A stretch of DNA of 12,111 nucleotides from Candidatus Omnitrophota bacterium. GTDB taxonomy: Bacteria > Omnitrophota > Gorgyraeia > Gygaellales > Profunditerraquicolaceae. The notes under the pieces were generated by a model. It saw only the letters and a program-made list of their open reading frames with translations, was not told where the DNA came from and ran no database searches. Within the stretch, counting starts at the first letter, position 1. Every line of letters starts with the position of its first letter. The stretch covers positions 1 to 12,111 of the forward strand of contig JAQUOO010000031.1 of NCBI GenBank assembly GCA_028717055.1. Direction: 5' to 3'. A program made the position numbers and the translations under genes. Below, piece by piece: positions 5,629 through 11,547 of the stretch.

Positions 5629-6633
5629 TTAATATCCTGTAGCAATCCAGTTCGCACCGTAAGTTCCGCTATATCCTCCATTATTTGGAGCTGCAACCCA
5701 AATTACAAAACTAGACTGCGTAATACTTCCAACTTTAACGCTATGATCGTACCATATATATGAACCTCCGGGGTAAGCAGCGGTTAAAGTAGCAACTACC
5801 GAAAAAACACCACTAGGAAACGAAATGGGAAATGTTACCGTTCCAAAAGTCCCACCGTTATTAGCAGAAAACGTAATCGCACTGACGGTTCCCCATTGAA
5901 TAATCAAACCGGAAGGTAATTTTGTATATCCTCTCGTTCCTAACGATGCGGTATCTCCTCCCGGACTAACCCAACTTGTTCCATTACAATATTCCATATT
6001 ATGTGTTGTATAGTTATACCGTTGAGCACCTTCGCCGTTTATTTGACCAAGTCCACACGAAGTAACAGCATCTTTACTACCAGCGCGTAACCCTCCGGCT
6101 ACATCTAGAGAAACCCCAGGGCTCCCCGTCCCTATCCCCACATTGCCGCCTTGAGCTACTACCAGAGAGTATGGCCATGTCCCGCTGGAATACGGACGGA
6201 GATTCATGTTCCCGCTGGAATCTACATAGATTTGAGATTGGGAAGTCCCTCCCCGGATGAACTCGATATTGTTATACCCGGTATCGGTATGCATAAGGAT
6301 ATTATTGGCAGCACCGCTGGCTCCGGTTACATCGAGTTTTGCCCCCGGATTCACCGTGCCTATCCCTACATTGCCTTCCACTACCAGGTCTGCCGTATAG
6401 TCGACTTCTCCGGAGCCGCTCTCGGTATCCTGCCAGGTGTAGCTGGCTCCATCAATGTAGTCATCCCCTATGGCTATGCGCTTGGCTCTTAGCTCACGGT
6501 AGACTCCATAGGGAGAAGGATAGTAGGTGGTTATTGTTAGGGTGTCTTCGGCAAAGAGAGGAAAGGCAAAAAATATATTGAGAATAAATAAGAAAAGTAA
6601 GAGAATAATTGGAATATTCTGCTGCCTAGTCAT
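5629..6633 (-). CDS. Secreted fibre-like surface protein with tail-fibre C-terminal domain
   Basis: From the chosen ATG (6633) the product is 334 residues. It has a signal peptide with hydrophobic core IPIILLLFLFILNIFFAF and likely cleavage after Ala28 (LFA-ED). Next is the module DTLTITTYYPSPYG...RAKRIAIGDDYI, then two GNVGIGT repeats (VEGNVGIGTVNP, GGNVGIGTGSP), typical of beta-rich trimeric fibres. The last ~100 residues begin GYTKLPSGLIIQWG, continue with VTFPISFPSGVFSVVAT and end WIATGY, the pattern of phage tail-fibre gp53-like C-terminal receptor-binding domains. The start is set by the signal peptide; upstream in-frame Mets would translate the promoter. It is divergent from an XRE gene. 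Function is unknown; cell-surface adhesion or antigen display is inference. Its 5' third matches the gene at 8003-8941. Confidence 0.8.
   Translation of the reverse strand: MTRQQNIPIILLLFLFILNIFFAFPLFAEDTLTITTYYPSPYGVYRELRAKRIAIGDDYIDGASYTWQDTESGSGEVDYTADLVVEGNVGIGTVNPGAKLDVTGASGAANNILMHTDTGYNNIEFIRGGTSQSQIYVDSSGNMNLRPYSSGTWPYSLVVAQGGNVGIGTGSPGVSLDVAGGLRAGSKDAVTSCGLGQINGEGAQRYNYTTHNMEYCNGTSWVSPGGDTASLGTRGYTKLPSGLIIQWGTVSAITFSANNGGTFGTVTFPISFPSGVFSVVATLTAAYPGGSYIWYDHSVKVGSITQSSFVIWVAAPNNGGYSGTYGANWIATGY
6347..6556 (-). repeat. Conserved 5' module shared by the two surface genes, copy 1
   Basis: This 210-bp stretch aligns without gaps to 8670-8879. The inner 102 bases (6455-6556) differ at about 8 positions, and about 44 bases at the other end (from 6347) differ at about 2. 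The middle ~64 bases are much more diverged. It encodes the DTLTITTYYPSPYG to GNVGIGTVNP part. Both copies are in the same orientation, about 2.3 kb apart. Confidence 0.85.
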
Positions 6634-6639
6634 AGCTAT

Positions 6640-6669
6640 AGTATACACCTTACTGAACTTAGGTGTCAA
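6640..6669 (-). promoter_or_regulatory. Promoter and candidate operator of surface protein gene 1
   Basis: The minus strand has TTGACA (6669-6664), an 18-base spacer and TATACT (6645-6640). Transcription would start at about 6634-6632, that is at the ATG (6633), giving a leaderless message. An inverted repeat ACACCT-N10-AGGTGT (6645-6650, 6661-6666) fills the spacer and overlaps both boxes. It is a natural site for the divergent HTH protein to bind (inference). Confidence 0.6.
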
Positions 6670-6700
6670 TAGTAAATAAATCATATGATAATAGGCGCAA

Positions 6701-6910
6701 ATGAATATCAGATTGGGCGTAGGCAAGAAAATCCGGGAACTGCGGAATAAACGCGGGTTTACTCAGGAAGAGTTTTCCGAGTTAGCCGGCATTGATTATA
6801 AATACTTCCAGCGTATCGAAGGCAAGAATCCTCCTGCTTTAAAAATCGATACCATCGAAAAATTCGCCAGGGTATTAAAAGTAGCCCCTTCCAAACTATT
6901 GCAATTTTAG
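6701..6910 (+). CDS. XRE-family (Cro/CI-type) HTH regulator
   Basis: This 69-residue protein is little more than one HTH_3 domain. It has VGKKIRELRNKRGFTQEEFSELAGI with helix-turn-helix residues about 20-40, KYFQRIEGK as the recognition helix part, then TIEKFARVLKVAPSKLLQF. There is no sensor or oligomerisation domain. It starts 67 bases from, and divergent to, the secreted protein gene ending at 5629. An AGGCG is the only, weak, SD. Its likely role is local control of the shared intergenic region, by analogy with other divergent XRE genes. Its end converges on the HEPN gene with 38 bases between. Confidence 0.88.
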   Translation: MNIRLGVGKKIRELRNKRGFTQEEFSELAGIDYKYFQRIEGKNPPALKIDTIEKFARVLKVAPSKLLQF

Positions 6911-6948
6911 GGTAGATAAGGCTTTCTATTATCTGATCACTGTTCACA

Positions 6949-7353
6949 TCAGGCGGTAACAATTTCTTTTATCCTGTTCAGCACTTTAGCTGTAAAATTA
7001 AGGTATTCTAGACACTCTTTTTCCGTAACCTCTACCCCGCCGGAATATAAATCCAGGTTTCTCTTCGAGCGCATAATATTGCCTATATCATCGATATCCT
7101 TATCATCCAGGAGTTGAGCCAGCTTCTCGATAATCTTTATATGGTGGCCGGGGATACTTTTTACTTTTACCTTATAAAAACTCAACAAAGCCATGCCGCC
7201 TTTGATAAAAGCAGTATATGCGTAGCTGAACTTAACATCCAATATCTTGTCCTCTCTGGCAATATCTAAATCCCTAAGAGCGTTTTTAAGGGTATTGTTT
7301 ACTTGCTCCTTTGCAAATTCAAACTTAACGAAATACTTATCTTCGAATTTCAT
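6949..7353 (-). CDS. HEPN-domain protein, probable toxin of MNT/HEPN module
   Basis: The 134-residue all-helical protein has the HEPN layout. Helix 1 is KFEFAKEQVNNTLKNALRDLDIA, helix 2 is FSYAYTAFIKGGMALLSFYKVK, there is a central GHHIKIIEKL, and the signature comes late in the third part: MRSKRNLDLYSGG (94-106). HEPN proteins of two-gene MNT/HEPN modules are RNases or nucleic-acid-binding toxins silenced by the partner nucleotidyltransferase. The common R-x4-6-H catalytic pair is not obvious. Arg95, Arg98, Asn99 and Tyr103 are present, so the protein may be of the RN-x3-Y variety with altered or no RNase activity. Its ATG overlaps the partner stop by 4 bases (coupled translation). Confidence 0.85.
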   Translation of the reverse strand: MKFEDKYFVKFEFAKEQVNNTLKNALRDLDIAREDKILDVKFSYAYTAFIKGGMALLSFYKVKVKSIPGHHIKIIEKLAQLLDDKDIDDIGNIMRSKRNLDLYSGGVEVTEKECLEYLNFTAKVLNRIKEIVTA

Positions 7354-7898
7354 ATGGCCAGTTCAATATGTTTTCTTTCCAGGATTCCCCGAATAAAAGG
7401 GTCTTTCCCTTTAACCCGGGCCGCAAAGTCTTTTTCTTCCATATTCACCGCGTTTATTTCCCTGTCTATTTCCTTCTGGAGCGCATTAAGTTTCTTCTGC
7501 AACAATAGAATCTTATGGCTGCCCACCACAAGCAAATCTATATCGCTATGGACATCCATCTTGCCTTGAGGATATGAGCCATAGATATAGGCTTTTTTAA
7601 CACCGGGCAACTGCCCCATAATCTCCGATAATCTTTTCTCTATCCCGATTGTTTTAAAAACAATGCTTCGGTATTCGTTATACAAAGGATAACTTTTATT
7701 CATTGAATAAAACTTTAAATTGCCCCGCGTTTCGCTTTTTATTAATCCTTCGCCTTCCAATTCCTTTATTTTCCTGAGAAGGTTCCGCTTGTCCAATTTG
7801 AGTTTTCTTAATAATTCATTCGTATACAACTTCTCATCGGGATTGATAAAGAAATAACTTAACAGTTTTTTTGTTACTCCGGACCGCAGAGAAAACAT
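7350..7898 (-). CDS. Winged-helix/minimal nucleotidyltransferase (MNT) fusion, probable antitoxin
   Basis: The 182-residue protein has an N-terminal winged helix-turn-helix (about 8-67: LYTNELLRKLKLDKRNLLRKI, then LEGEGLIKSETRGNLKFYSMN). This is followed by a minimal nucleotidyltransferase domain with the motif GS107-108-x10-D119-x-D121 (YGSYPQGKMDVHSDIDLLVVG region). MNT antitoxins can inactivate HEPN partners by transferring AMP to a tyrosine; Tyr103 of the neighbour is a candidate target (inference). The fused DNA-binding domain suggests it represses its own promoter, which carries a perfect palindrome. GAGGAGG lies 5 bases before the ATG. Confidence 0.88.
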   Translation of the reverse strand: MFSLRSGVTKKLLSYFFINPDEKLYTNELLRKLKLDKRNLLRKIKELEGEGLIKSETRGNLKFYSMNKSYPLYNEYRSIVFKTIGIEKRLSEIMGQLPGVKKAYIYGSYPQGKMDVHSDIDLLVVGSHKILLLQKKLNALQKEIDREINAVNMEEKDFAARVKGKDPFIRGILERKHIELAI

Positions 7899-7910
7899 CT
7901 TCGCCTCCTC

Positions 7911-7950
7911 TTACACCGATAAGTGTAATATATTACACTACACTTGTCAA
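7911..7950 (-). promoter_or_regulatory. Promoter and palindromic operator of the MNT/HEPN operon
   Basis: On the minus strand, TTGACA (7950-7945), a 17-base spacer and TACACT (7927-7922) form a good promoter. A perfect 18-bp palindrome AGTGTAATATATTACACT (7922-7939) covers the -10 and half the spacer. A third TTACAC half-site at 7911-7916 forms a second inverted pair (TTACAC-N6-GTGTAA). Such paired sites at the core promoter fit repression by a winged-helix dimer, most simply the MNT fusion protein. Confidence 0.75.
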
Positions 7951-8002
7951 GAAATAATGTAAAAGCTAGACCGGCAAATAATACTCCTACCCTCGATTTT
8001 TT

Positions 8003-8941
8003 TTAGGATGTCCCCAGAGGTAGCCAATAGATAGAACAAGTACTCCAGGAACCCTCCAAAACAACTTTCCAGTAATCGCCTTTCCTAACCGGCATAGTTA
8101 TGCTTCCACTGCTATCATCGGCGTCATCACCGTTATCTTTATGGAATGCTCTTATACGAGAGGGAGTGGAAGAACTATCTGTATATCCAGATATAGAACC
8201 CATACAACAATACTTTGCAACAACAAAACCATCTGTTGACGCCTGATATGTAACGTTAGGAGTCATAACTTCCCAATCGCCGAAGCTGCCTGAATTCGCT
8301 TTCCAAGTCCCTACGCCATTTGCGTCTGAAGTTAATACATATCCTGAAGATTGATTGCCGTCAACTATTCTTACTGCTCCGGTTGTTGCGCCAACGACAT
8401 GCAGCGGGACAGTAGGCGCTGTGGTACCGATACCGACGTTGCCTTTTAAGTACATTGTCCCGCTTTGATTAAACGTCATTAACTCATCTGTCCAGCTTGA
8501 GTATTCCCCTTTCAAAACCATTCGATTAGCCGGGCTACTAACATTTAATCCGTCAAACCCCCAAGAAAAAACAGGTGTATTTGATACCTCCCCAAAATAT
8601 ATTCTTGGCTGTGCTGTAACAGTCTGAATGAGCTGCATATCCCCATCGCGAATCTCCAATTTCCTAGTCGGATTCACCGTCCCTATCCCCACATTGCCTT
8701 CCACTACCAGGTCAGCGGCATAGTCTATCTCCCCTCCATCGCCGTCTGACTCCTCCCAATCATAGGTGCCTCCCTGGATGTAGTCATCCCCTATGGCTAT
8801 ACGCTTGGCTCTTAACTCCCGGTAGTTTCCATAGGGTGAAGGATAGTAGGTAGTTATTGTTAAGGTGTCTTCGGCAAAGCTGGAAAAAAAAGTAACTAAG
8901 CTAAAACTTAACAGGAGTAAAATGAATTTTGACTTAGCCAT
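8003..8941 (-). CDS. Secreted fibre-like surface protein (paralogue)
   Basis: This 312-residue protein has a signal peptide (core FILLLLSFSLVTFF, probable cleavage SSFA-ED after Ala23). The same DTLTITTYYPSPYG module follows, then GNVGIGTVNP, GNVGIGTTAP and the stretch VRIVDGNQSSGYVLTSDAN with GVGTWKA, a pattern common in bacterial fibre proteins that carry GIGT repeats. The C-terminal ~90 residues (containing KYCCMGSISGYT, MPVRKGDYWKVVLEG, CSIYWLPLGTS) are unlike those of the gene at 5629-6633 and I do not recognise them. The start has AAGGAGA 6-7 bases upstream. It is divergent from an XRE gene at 9039. Surface display is inferred from the signal peptide and repeats. No terminator hairpin is visible after it. 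Confidence 0.8.
   Translation of the reverse strand: MAKSKFILLLLSFSLVTFFSSFAEDTLTITTYYPSPYGNYRELRAKRIAIGDDYIQGGTYDWEESDGDGGEIDYAADLVVEGNVGIGTVNPTRKLEIRDGDMQLIQTVTAQPRIYFGEVSNTPVFSWGFDGLNVSSPANRMVLKGEYSSWTDELMTFNQSGTMYLKGNVGIGTTAPTVPLHVVGATTGAVRIVDGNQSSGYVLTSDANGVGTWKANSGSFGDWEVMTPNVTYQASTDGFVVAKYCCMGSISGYTDSSSTPSRIRAFHKDNGDDADDSSGSITMPVRKGDYWKVVLEGSWSTCSIYWLPLGTS
8670..8879 (-). repeat. Conserved 5' module shared by the two surface genes, copy 2
   Basis: This is the direct-repeat partner of 6347-6556, gap-free over 210 bp and strongest at 8778-8879. Recombination between the copies would swap C-terminal domains and remove the HTH gene and MNT/HEPN module that lie between them. Confidence 0.85.
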
Positions 8942-8976
8942 CTTGATCTCCTTTGCGCATATCTGCGTCTCTCTTT

Positions 8977-8995
8977 ATATTCCATTTTGGAATAT
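8977..8995. promoter_or_regulatory. 19-bp palindrome, candidate operator of the second cassette
   Basis: ATATTCCATTTTGGAATAT is an 8-bp perfect inverted repeat around TTT in the divergent intergenic region. It overlaps a possible -35 (TTGGAA, 8987-8992) of the HTH gene, with TAACAT (9010-9015) 17 bases further on, and lies just after the predicted start of the surface gene transcript. Binding here could control both genes. Confidence 0.6.
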
Positions 8996-9005
8996 TAGTA
9001 AAAAG

Positions 9006-9034
9006 AGTGTAACATAGAAAATTAGGGGTGTCAA
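9006..9034 (-). promoter_or_regulatory. Promoter of surface protein gene 2
   Basis: The minus strand has TTGACA (9034-9029), a 17-base spacer and TACACT (9011-9006). The predicted start near 8999 leaves a ~58-base leader containing the palindrome and a good SD. The -35 context TTGACACC is shared with the promoter of the first surface gene. Confidence 0.6.
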
Positions 9035-9038
9035 GCAA

Positions 9039-9260
9039 ATGGATAAAACTATTTTTACCAAAGCCCATAAAGACTTGGTCAGCCGCCTGATTAAAGCGCG
9101 CAAGGCAGCCAGGCTTAACCAGGCTGAAGTAGCTAAGAAGCTGGGCAGAACCCAATCCTATATCTCCAAAATCGAATCCGGGCAGCGCCGCCTTGACACT
9201 GTCCAGCTCAACGAATTCGCCTCAATCTACAAAAAGAAACTCCGCTACTTTCTGGAATAA
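9039..9260 (+). CDS. XRE-family HTH regulator (second)
   Basis: The 73-residue single-domain HTH protein has LVSRLIKARKAARLNQAEVAKKLG with helices 2-3 of the HTH at about 28-48 (QSYISKIESGQR is the recognition region), then LDTVQLNEFASIYKKKLRYFLE. It is only distantly like the XRE protein at 6701-6910 but has the same size, orientation and place relative to a surface gene. The weak SD AGGGG is about 9 bases before the ATG. Local control of the divergent surface gene is inferred from position and from the palindrome at 8977-8995. Confidence 0.9.
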   Translation: MDKTIFTKAHKDLVSRLIKARKAARLNQAEVAKKLGRTQSYISKIESGQRRLDTVQLNEFASIYKKKLRYFLE

Positions 9261-9289
9261 TTCCTTTTTTTCATTCAACCATCCCTCCC

Positions 9290-9318
9290 TTTACAATCCC
9301 GGTATTTTGCTTTATAAT
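9290..9318 (+). promoter_or_regulatory. Sigma70-type promoter of the chaperone gene
   Basis: TTTACA (9290-9295), a 17-base spacer and TATAAT (9313-9318) precede an AAAGGA ribosome site (9331-9336) and the ATG at 9343. Confidence 0.8.
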
Positions 9319-9342
9319 TGACGGATAAAGAAAGGATTAAAA

Positions 9343-10728
9343 ATGCTTAAATTATTGCGCAACAGAAAAACCGCAAAAAAAGTATGGATTGTATTGGCTA
9401 TAATCATTATCCCCGCTTTCACCTTTTGGGGTTTTAGCGGAGCATTCCGCGGCCGGGAAGAAAGCAGGCCTTTGGGCAGGATATTCGGCCGCCAGGTCAG
9501 CGGCGAGGAATTCAAGGATTCCCTGAGCGCGGTAACCACCGCCGCGATAATGAGATTCGGAGACAAACTCCCCGAGGTGCAAAAATACCTGAACCTTGAG
9601 TCCCAAGCCTGGGACAGGCTGGTGCTGCTTGCGGAGGCCAGGAAGCGGAATATTAAGGCAAGCGACAAAGAAGTAATCGATTTAATCGAAAGCTATCCCT
9701 TTTTCCAGTATAAGGGCAGCTTTGACGAAAAAATTTACAATCAAACCCTTCAATATGTTTTCCGGCTGCAGGCGCGCGCCTTCGAAGAACAGACCCGCCA
9801 AAGCTTAATCTTGAACAAACTTTATAAACAGATTACCGACGGCCTTACGGTTGACGATAAAGAAATCGCCTTTGCCTTCGACAAGGAAAACCAGCAGATA
9901 AGCATTTATTACATCGCCGGCATTCCCGGCGACTTTGCCAGGGGGATGAAACCGGCTGAAAAAGAACTCAAGGAATATTTTGCAAAGAACCGGCTGGATT
10001 TCAAACAGCCGGCTTCTTTCAATATCGAATACGCCTGTATCGCTTCAATCGAAGACGCCAAAAAGGCATCCGGATTACTGGATAAAAACGGTTCTCTGGA
10101 AAAGACAGCCAAAGACTTGAAAATAGAGCTTAAGCAAACCGGGTTCTTTGCGCAAGGCGGCCCTGTCCCCGGAATCGAGTGGCTCGCCTCAACTCCGGAG
10201 ATACTTTCTAAACTGGAGCAGATGAAACACAGCCCTCCTATCGCAGCCGATGGGTCCTATTACATCCTGCGCGTCAAGGATAAAAAAGAAGCTTATATTC
10301 CCGAATTTGAGCAGGTGAAACAAAAAGTTAAAGACGCGTTTGTGAATACCGAGGCGTGGAAAATCGCGGAACAGAAAATCAACCAATGCGCGCAGGAACT
10401 TAATAAAAACCCTGATCTCAAGCAAGCGGCCCAAAAAAGCGGTTTGAGTGTAAAGGAAACCGCTCCTTTTAAATTCGGGGCTAAAATCCCGGAACTGGGG
10501 CCGACAGACATCTTCTGGGAAAACGCCAAAAATTTGAAACCGCAAGAAGCCAGCCGGATAATCAAGGCTGCTTCGGGATTCTATATAATCAAGGTTAAAA
10601 CGCTTTCTCCCCGGGACGAAAAAAAATACGCGCAAGAAAAATCCCTGCTTGGGCAGAAAATCCTCGAGCAGAAAAAAGAGGAAAGTTTCAATAAATTCTT
10701 CGAGGAATTGAAAAATAAGGCGCGGTAA
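9343..10728 (+). CDS. Membrane-anchored SurA/PpiD-like periplasmic chaperone
   Basis: The 461-residue protein has one N-terminal membrane segment (VWIVLAIIIIPAFTFWGF, about 14-31) after a basic start, the layout of PpiD: short cytoplasmic tail, anchor, then periplasmic body. Residues about 45-175 look like the SurA N-terminal chaperone domain (IFGRQVSGEEFKDSL, then helices ending LYKQITDGLTVDDKEIAFAF). The later part (about 200-330) corresponds to the parvulin prolyl-isomerase position. It is poorly conserved to my eye, so isomerase activity is doubtful. It probably helps fold exported or outer-membrane proteins; the two secreted fibre proteins next door are possible clients (inference). It is shorter than E. 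coli PpiD (623) and stands alone between a clear promoter and a strong terminator. Confidence 0.82.
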   Translation: MLKLLRNRKTAKKVWIVLAIIIIPAFTFWGFSGAFRGREESRPLGRIFGRQVSGEEFKDSLSAVTTAAIMRFGDKLPEVQKYLNLESQAWDRLVLLAEARKRNIKASDKEVIDLIESYPFFQYKGSFDEKIYNQTLQYVFRLQARAFEEQTRQSLILNKLYKQITDGLTVDDKEIAFAFDKENQQISIYYIAGIPGDFARGMKPAEKELKEYFAKNRLDFKQPASFNIEYACIASIEDAKKASGLLDKNGSLEKTAKDLKIELKQTGFFAQGGPVPGIEWLASTPEILSKLEQMKHSPPIAADGSYYILRVKDKKEAYIPEFEQVKQKVKDAFVNTEAWKIAEQKINQCAQELNKNPDLKQAAQKSGLSVKETAPFKFGAKIPELGPTDIFWENAKNLKPQEASRIIKAASGFYIIKVKTLSPRDEKKYAQEKSLLGQKILEQKKEESFNKFFEELKNKAR

Positions 10729-10732
10729 AAAT

Positions 10733-10774
10733 AAAAAGGGCGGTTCTAAAGAAAAACAGAACCGCCCTTTTTTT
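10733..10774. terminator. Bidirectional intrinsic terminator
   Basis: AAAAAGGGCGGTTCT (10733-10747) pairs perfectly over 15 bp with 10758-10772, with a 10-base loop. Runs of T follow on the plus strand and TTTTTATTTTT on the minus strand. It serves both the chaperone gene and the convergent ferredoxin gene. Confidence 0.92.
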
Positions 10775-10788
10775 ATAAACCTAGAAAC

Positions 10789-10974
10789 CTATTCGTTTAC
10801 CTTGATGCAATTTACCGGACAGCTGTCCGCAACTTCCTGCAAATTACAGCTTGCGCAATTCTGGCTCTTCACGTGAGCGACCCCGTCTCCCTGCAGCTCA
10901 AAAACATCCGGGCAGGATTGTTCGCATAATCCGCAACCAACACAGGCAGAAGAATCAATGGTAATTTTTGACAT
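10789..10974 (-). CDS. [4Fe-4S] ferredoxin
   Basis: This 61-residue electron carrier has the single-cluster type signature C11-x2-C14-x2-C17 (CVGCGLCEQSCP) with the fourth ligand most likely C52 in SCPVNC. C21 and C43 are placed like the disulphide pair of Thermotoga-type ferredoxins. C40 and C56 are two extra cysteines. A second CxxCxxC set is absent, so one cluster is expected. The SD GGAGGAG lies just before the ATG. It follows the ferritin-like gene by 12 bases and porB by one gene, so it is a natural electron acceptor for the pyruvate oxidoreductase. Confidence 0.95.
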   Translation of the reverse strand: MSKITIDSSACVGCGLCEQSCPDVFELQGDGVAHVKSQNCASCNLQEVADSCPVNCIKVNE

Positions 10975-10986
10975 ATTCTCCTCCGT

Positions 10987-11466
10987 TTACCTTTCCAAGA
11001 GATTCTCAAACATCTCTTCGTGGTCAACTTCTTCCGCTAATATATGGGTAACCAGCTGATACGTAACATTATCCTTGCCAAAAGTCTTTTTGGCAATCTT
11101 GCTGTAAACTTCGATTGCCCCGGCTTCCGCCTCGGTAACAATACGGATAATCCTGTTGATATCCGCGGTATTCTTCGGAGGCATAAGATAGGGAGCGTTG
11201 GCATTCTTCTCCAAATCCATGGGATTAGCGGTAGGCGAATCCCCCAGCTTAATGATTAAATCCGCCACTTCCGTAGCGTGCTCCAGTTCATCCTTGGCAA
11301 TTTTCTCCAGCATTTCCTTTACGTCTTCATATGCCTTGCCGGAAACAATCTGCGCCATATACCAATAAAGATAATAAGCTAACCACTCATCGCAATAAGC
11401 CTTGTTCAAATCCCTCACAAGGTCTTTAAGGCTTAACTCTACGATTGCCCTTGCCTGTTTTCCCAT
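10987..11466 (-). CDS. Ferritin-like (bacterioferritin/Dps-like) diiron protein
   Basis: The 159-residue four-helix protein keeps a full set of diiron ligands: Glu27 in helix 1 (YCDEWLAYYLYWYMAQ), E60-x2-H63 in helix 2 (KDELEHA), Glu112 or Glu114 in helix 3 (VTEAEAGAIEVY), and E146-x2-H149 in helix 4 (LAEEVDHEEMF). Such proteins oxidise Fe(II), store iron and consume peroxide, protecting anaerobes and their Fe-S enzymes. Whether it forms a 12- or 24-mer cannot be told, and no haem-ligand Met is assigned. A strong SD, GAGGAGGT, is placed 6 bases before the ATG. It lies between porB (82 bases upstream) and the ferredoxin. Confidence 0.9.
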   Translation of the reverse strand: MGKQARAIVELSLKDLVRDLNKAYCDEWLAYYLYWYMAQIVSGKAYEDVKEMLEKIAKDELEHATEVADLIIKLGDSPTANPMDLEKNANAPYLMPPKNTADINRIIRIVTEAEAGAIEVYSKIAKKTFGKDNVTYQLVTHILAEEVDHEEMFENLLER

Positions 11467-11513
11467 CTGCGCACCTCCTCAGTTCCCCGCCCTTTTTTCG
11501 TCGGGAAATTGAC

Positions 11514-11540
11514 CCCGAATCCGCCAACGGCGGATGAGGG
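11514..11540 (-). terminator. Hairpin between porB and the ferritin-like gene
   Basis: ATCCGCC-AAC-GGCGGAT (11519-11535), extended by CCC/GGG, forms a compact GC-rich stem just after the porB stop. No T tract follows on the minus strand, so it may be a processing or stability hairpin rather than a terminator. I find no convincing promoter for the ferritin-like gene after it, so read-through from porB is likely. Confidence 0.4.
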
Positions 11541-11547
11541 ATCTGTT

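Noticed and set aside
6634..6726. Longer start for surface protein 1 (Met at 6726 or 6684)
   Set aside because: It would put ~30 residues translated from the promoter region ahead of a clear signal peptide and overlap the divergent HTH gene.
8934..9155. 73-codon minus-strand ORF opposite XRE2
   Set aside because: Antisense to a clear HTH gene and crossing the promoter region of the surface gene; a shadow.
9251..9268. Terminator after XRE2 (GGAATAATTCC then T run)
   Set aside because: The palindrome has a one-base centre and cannot form a stable hairpin loop.
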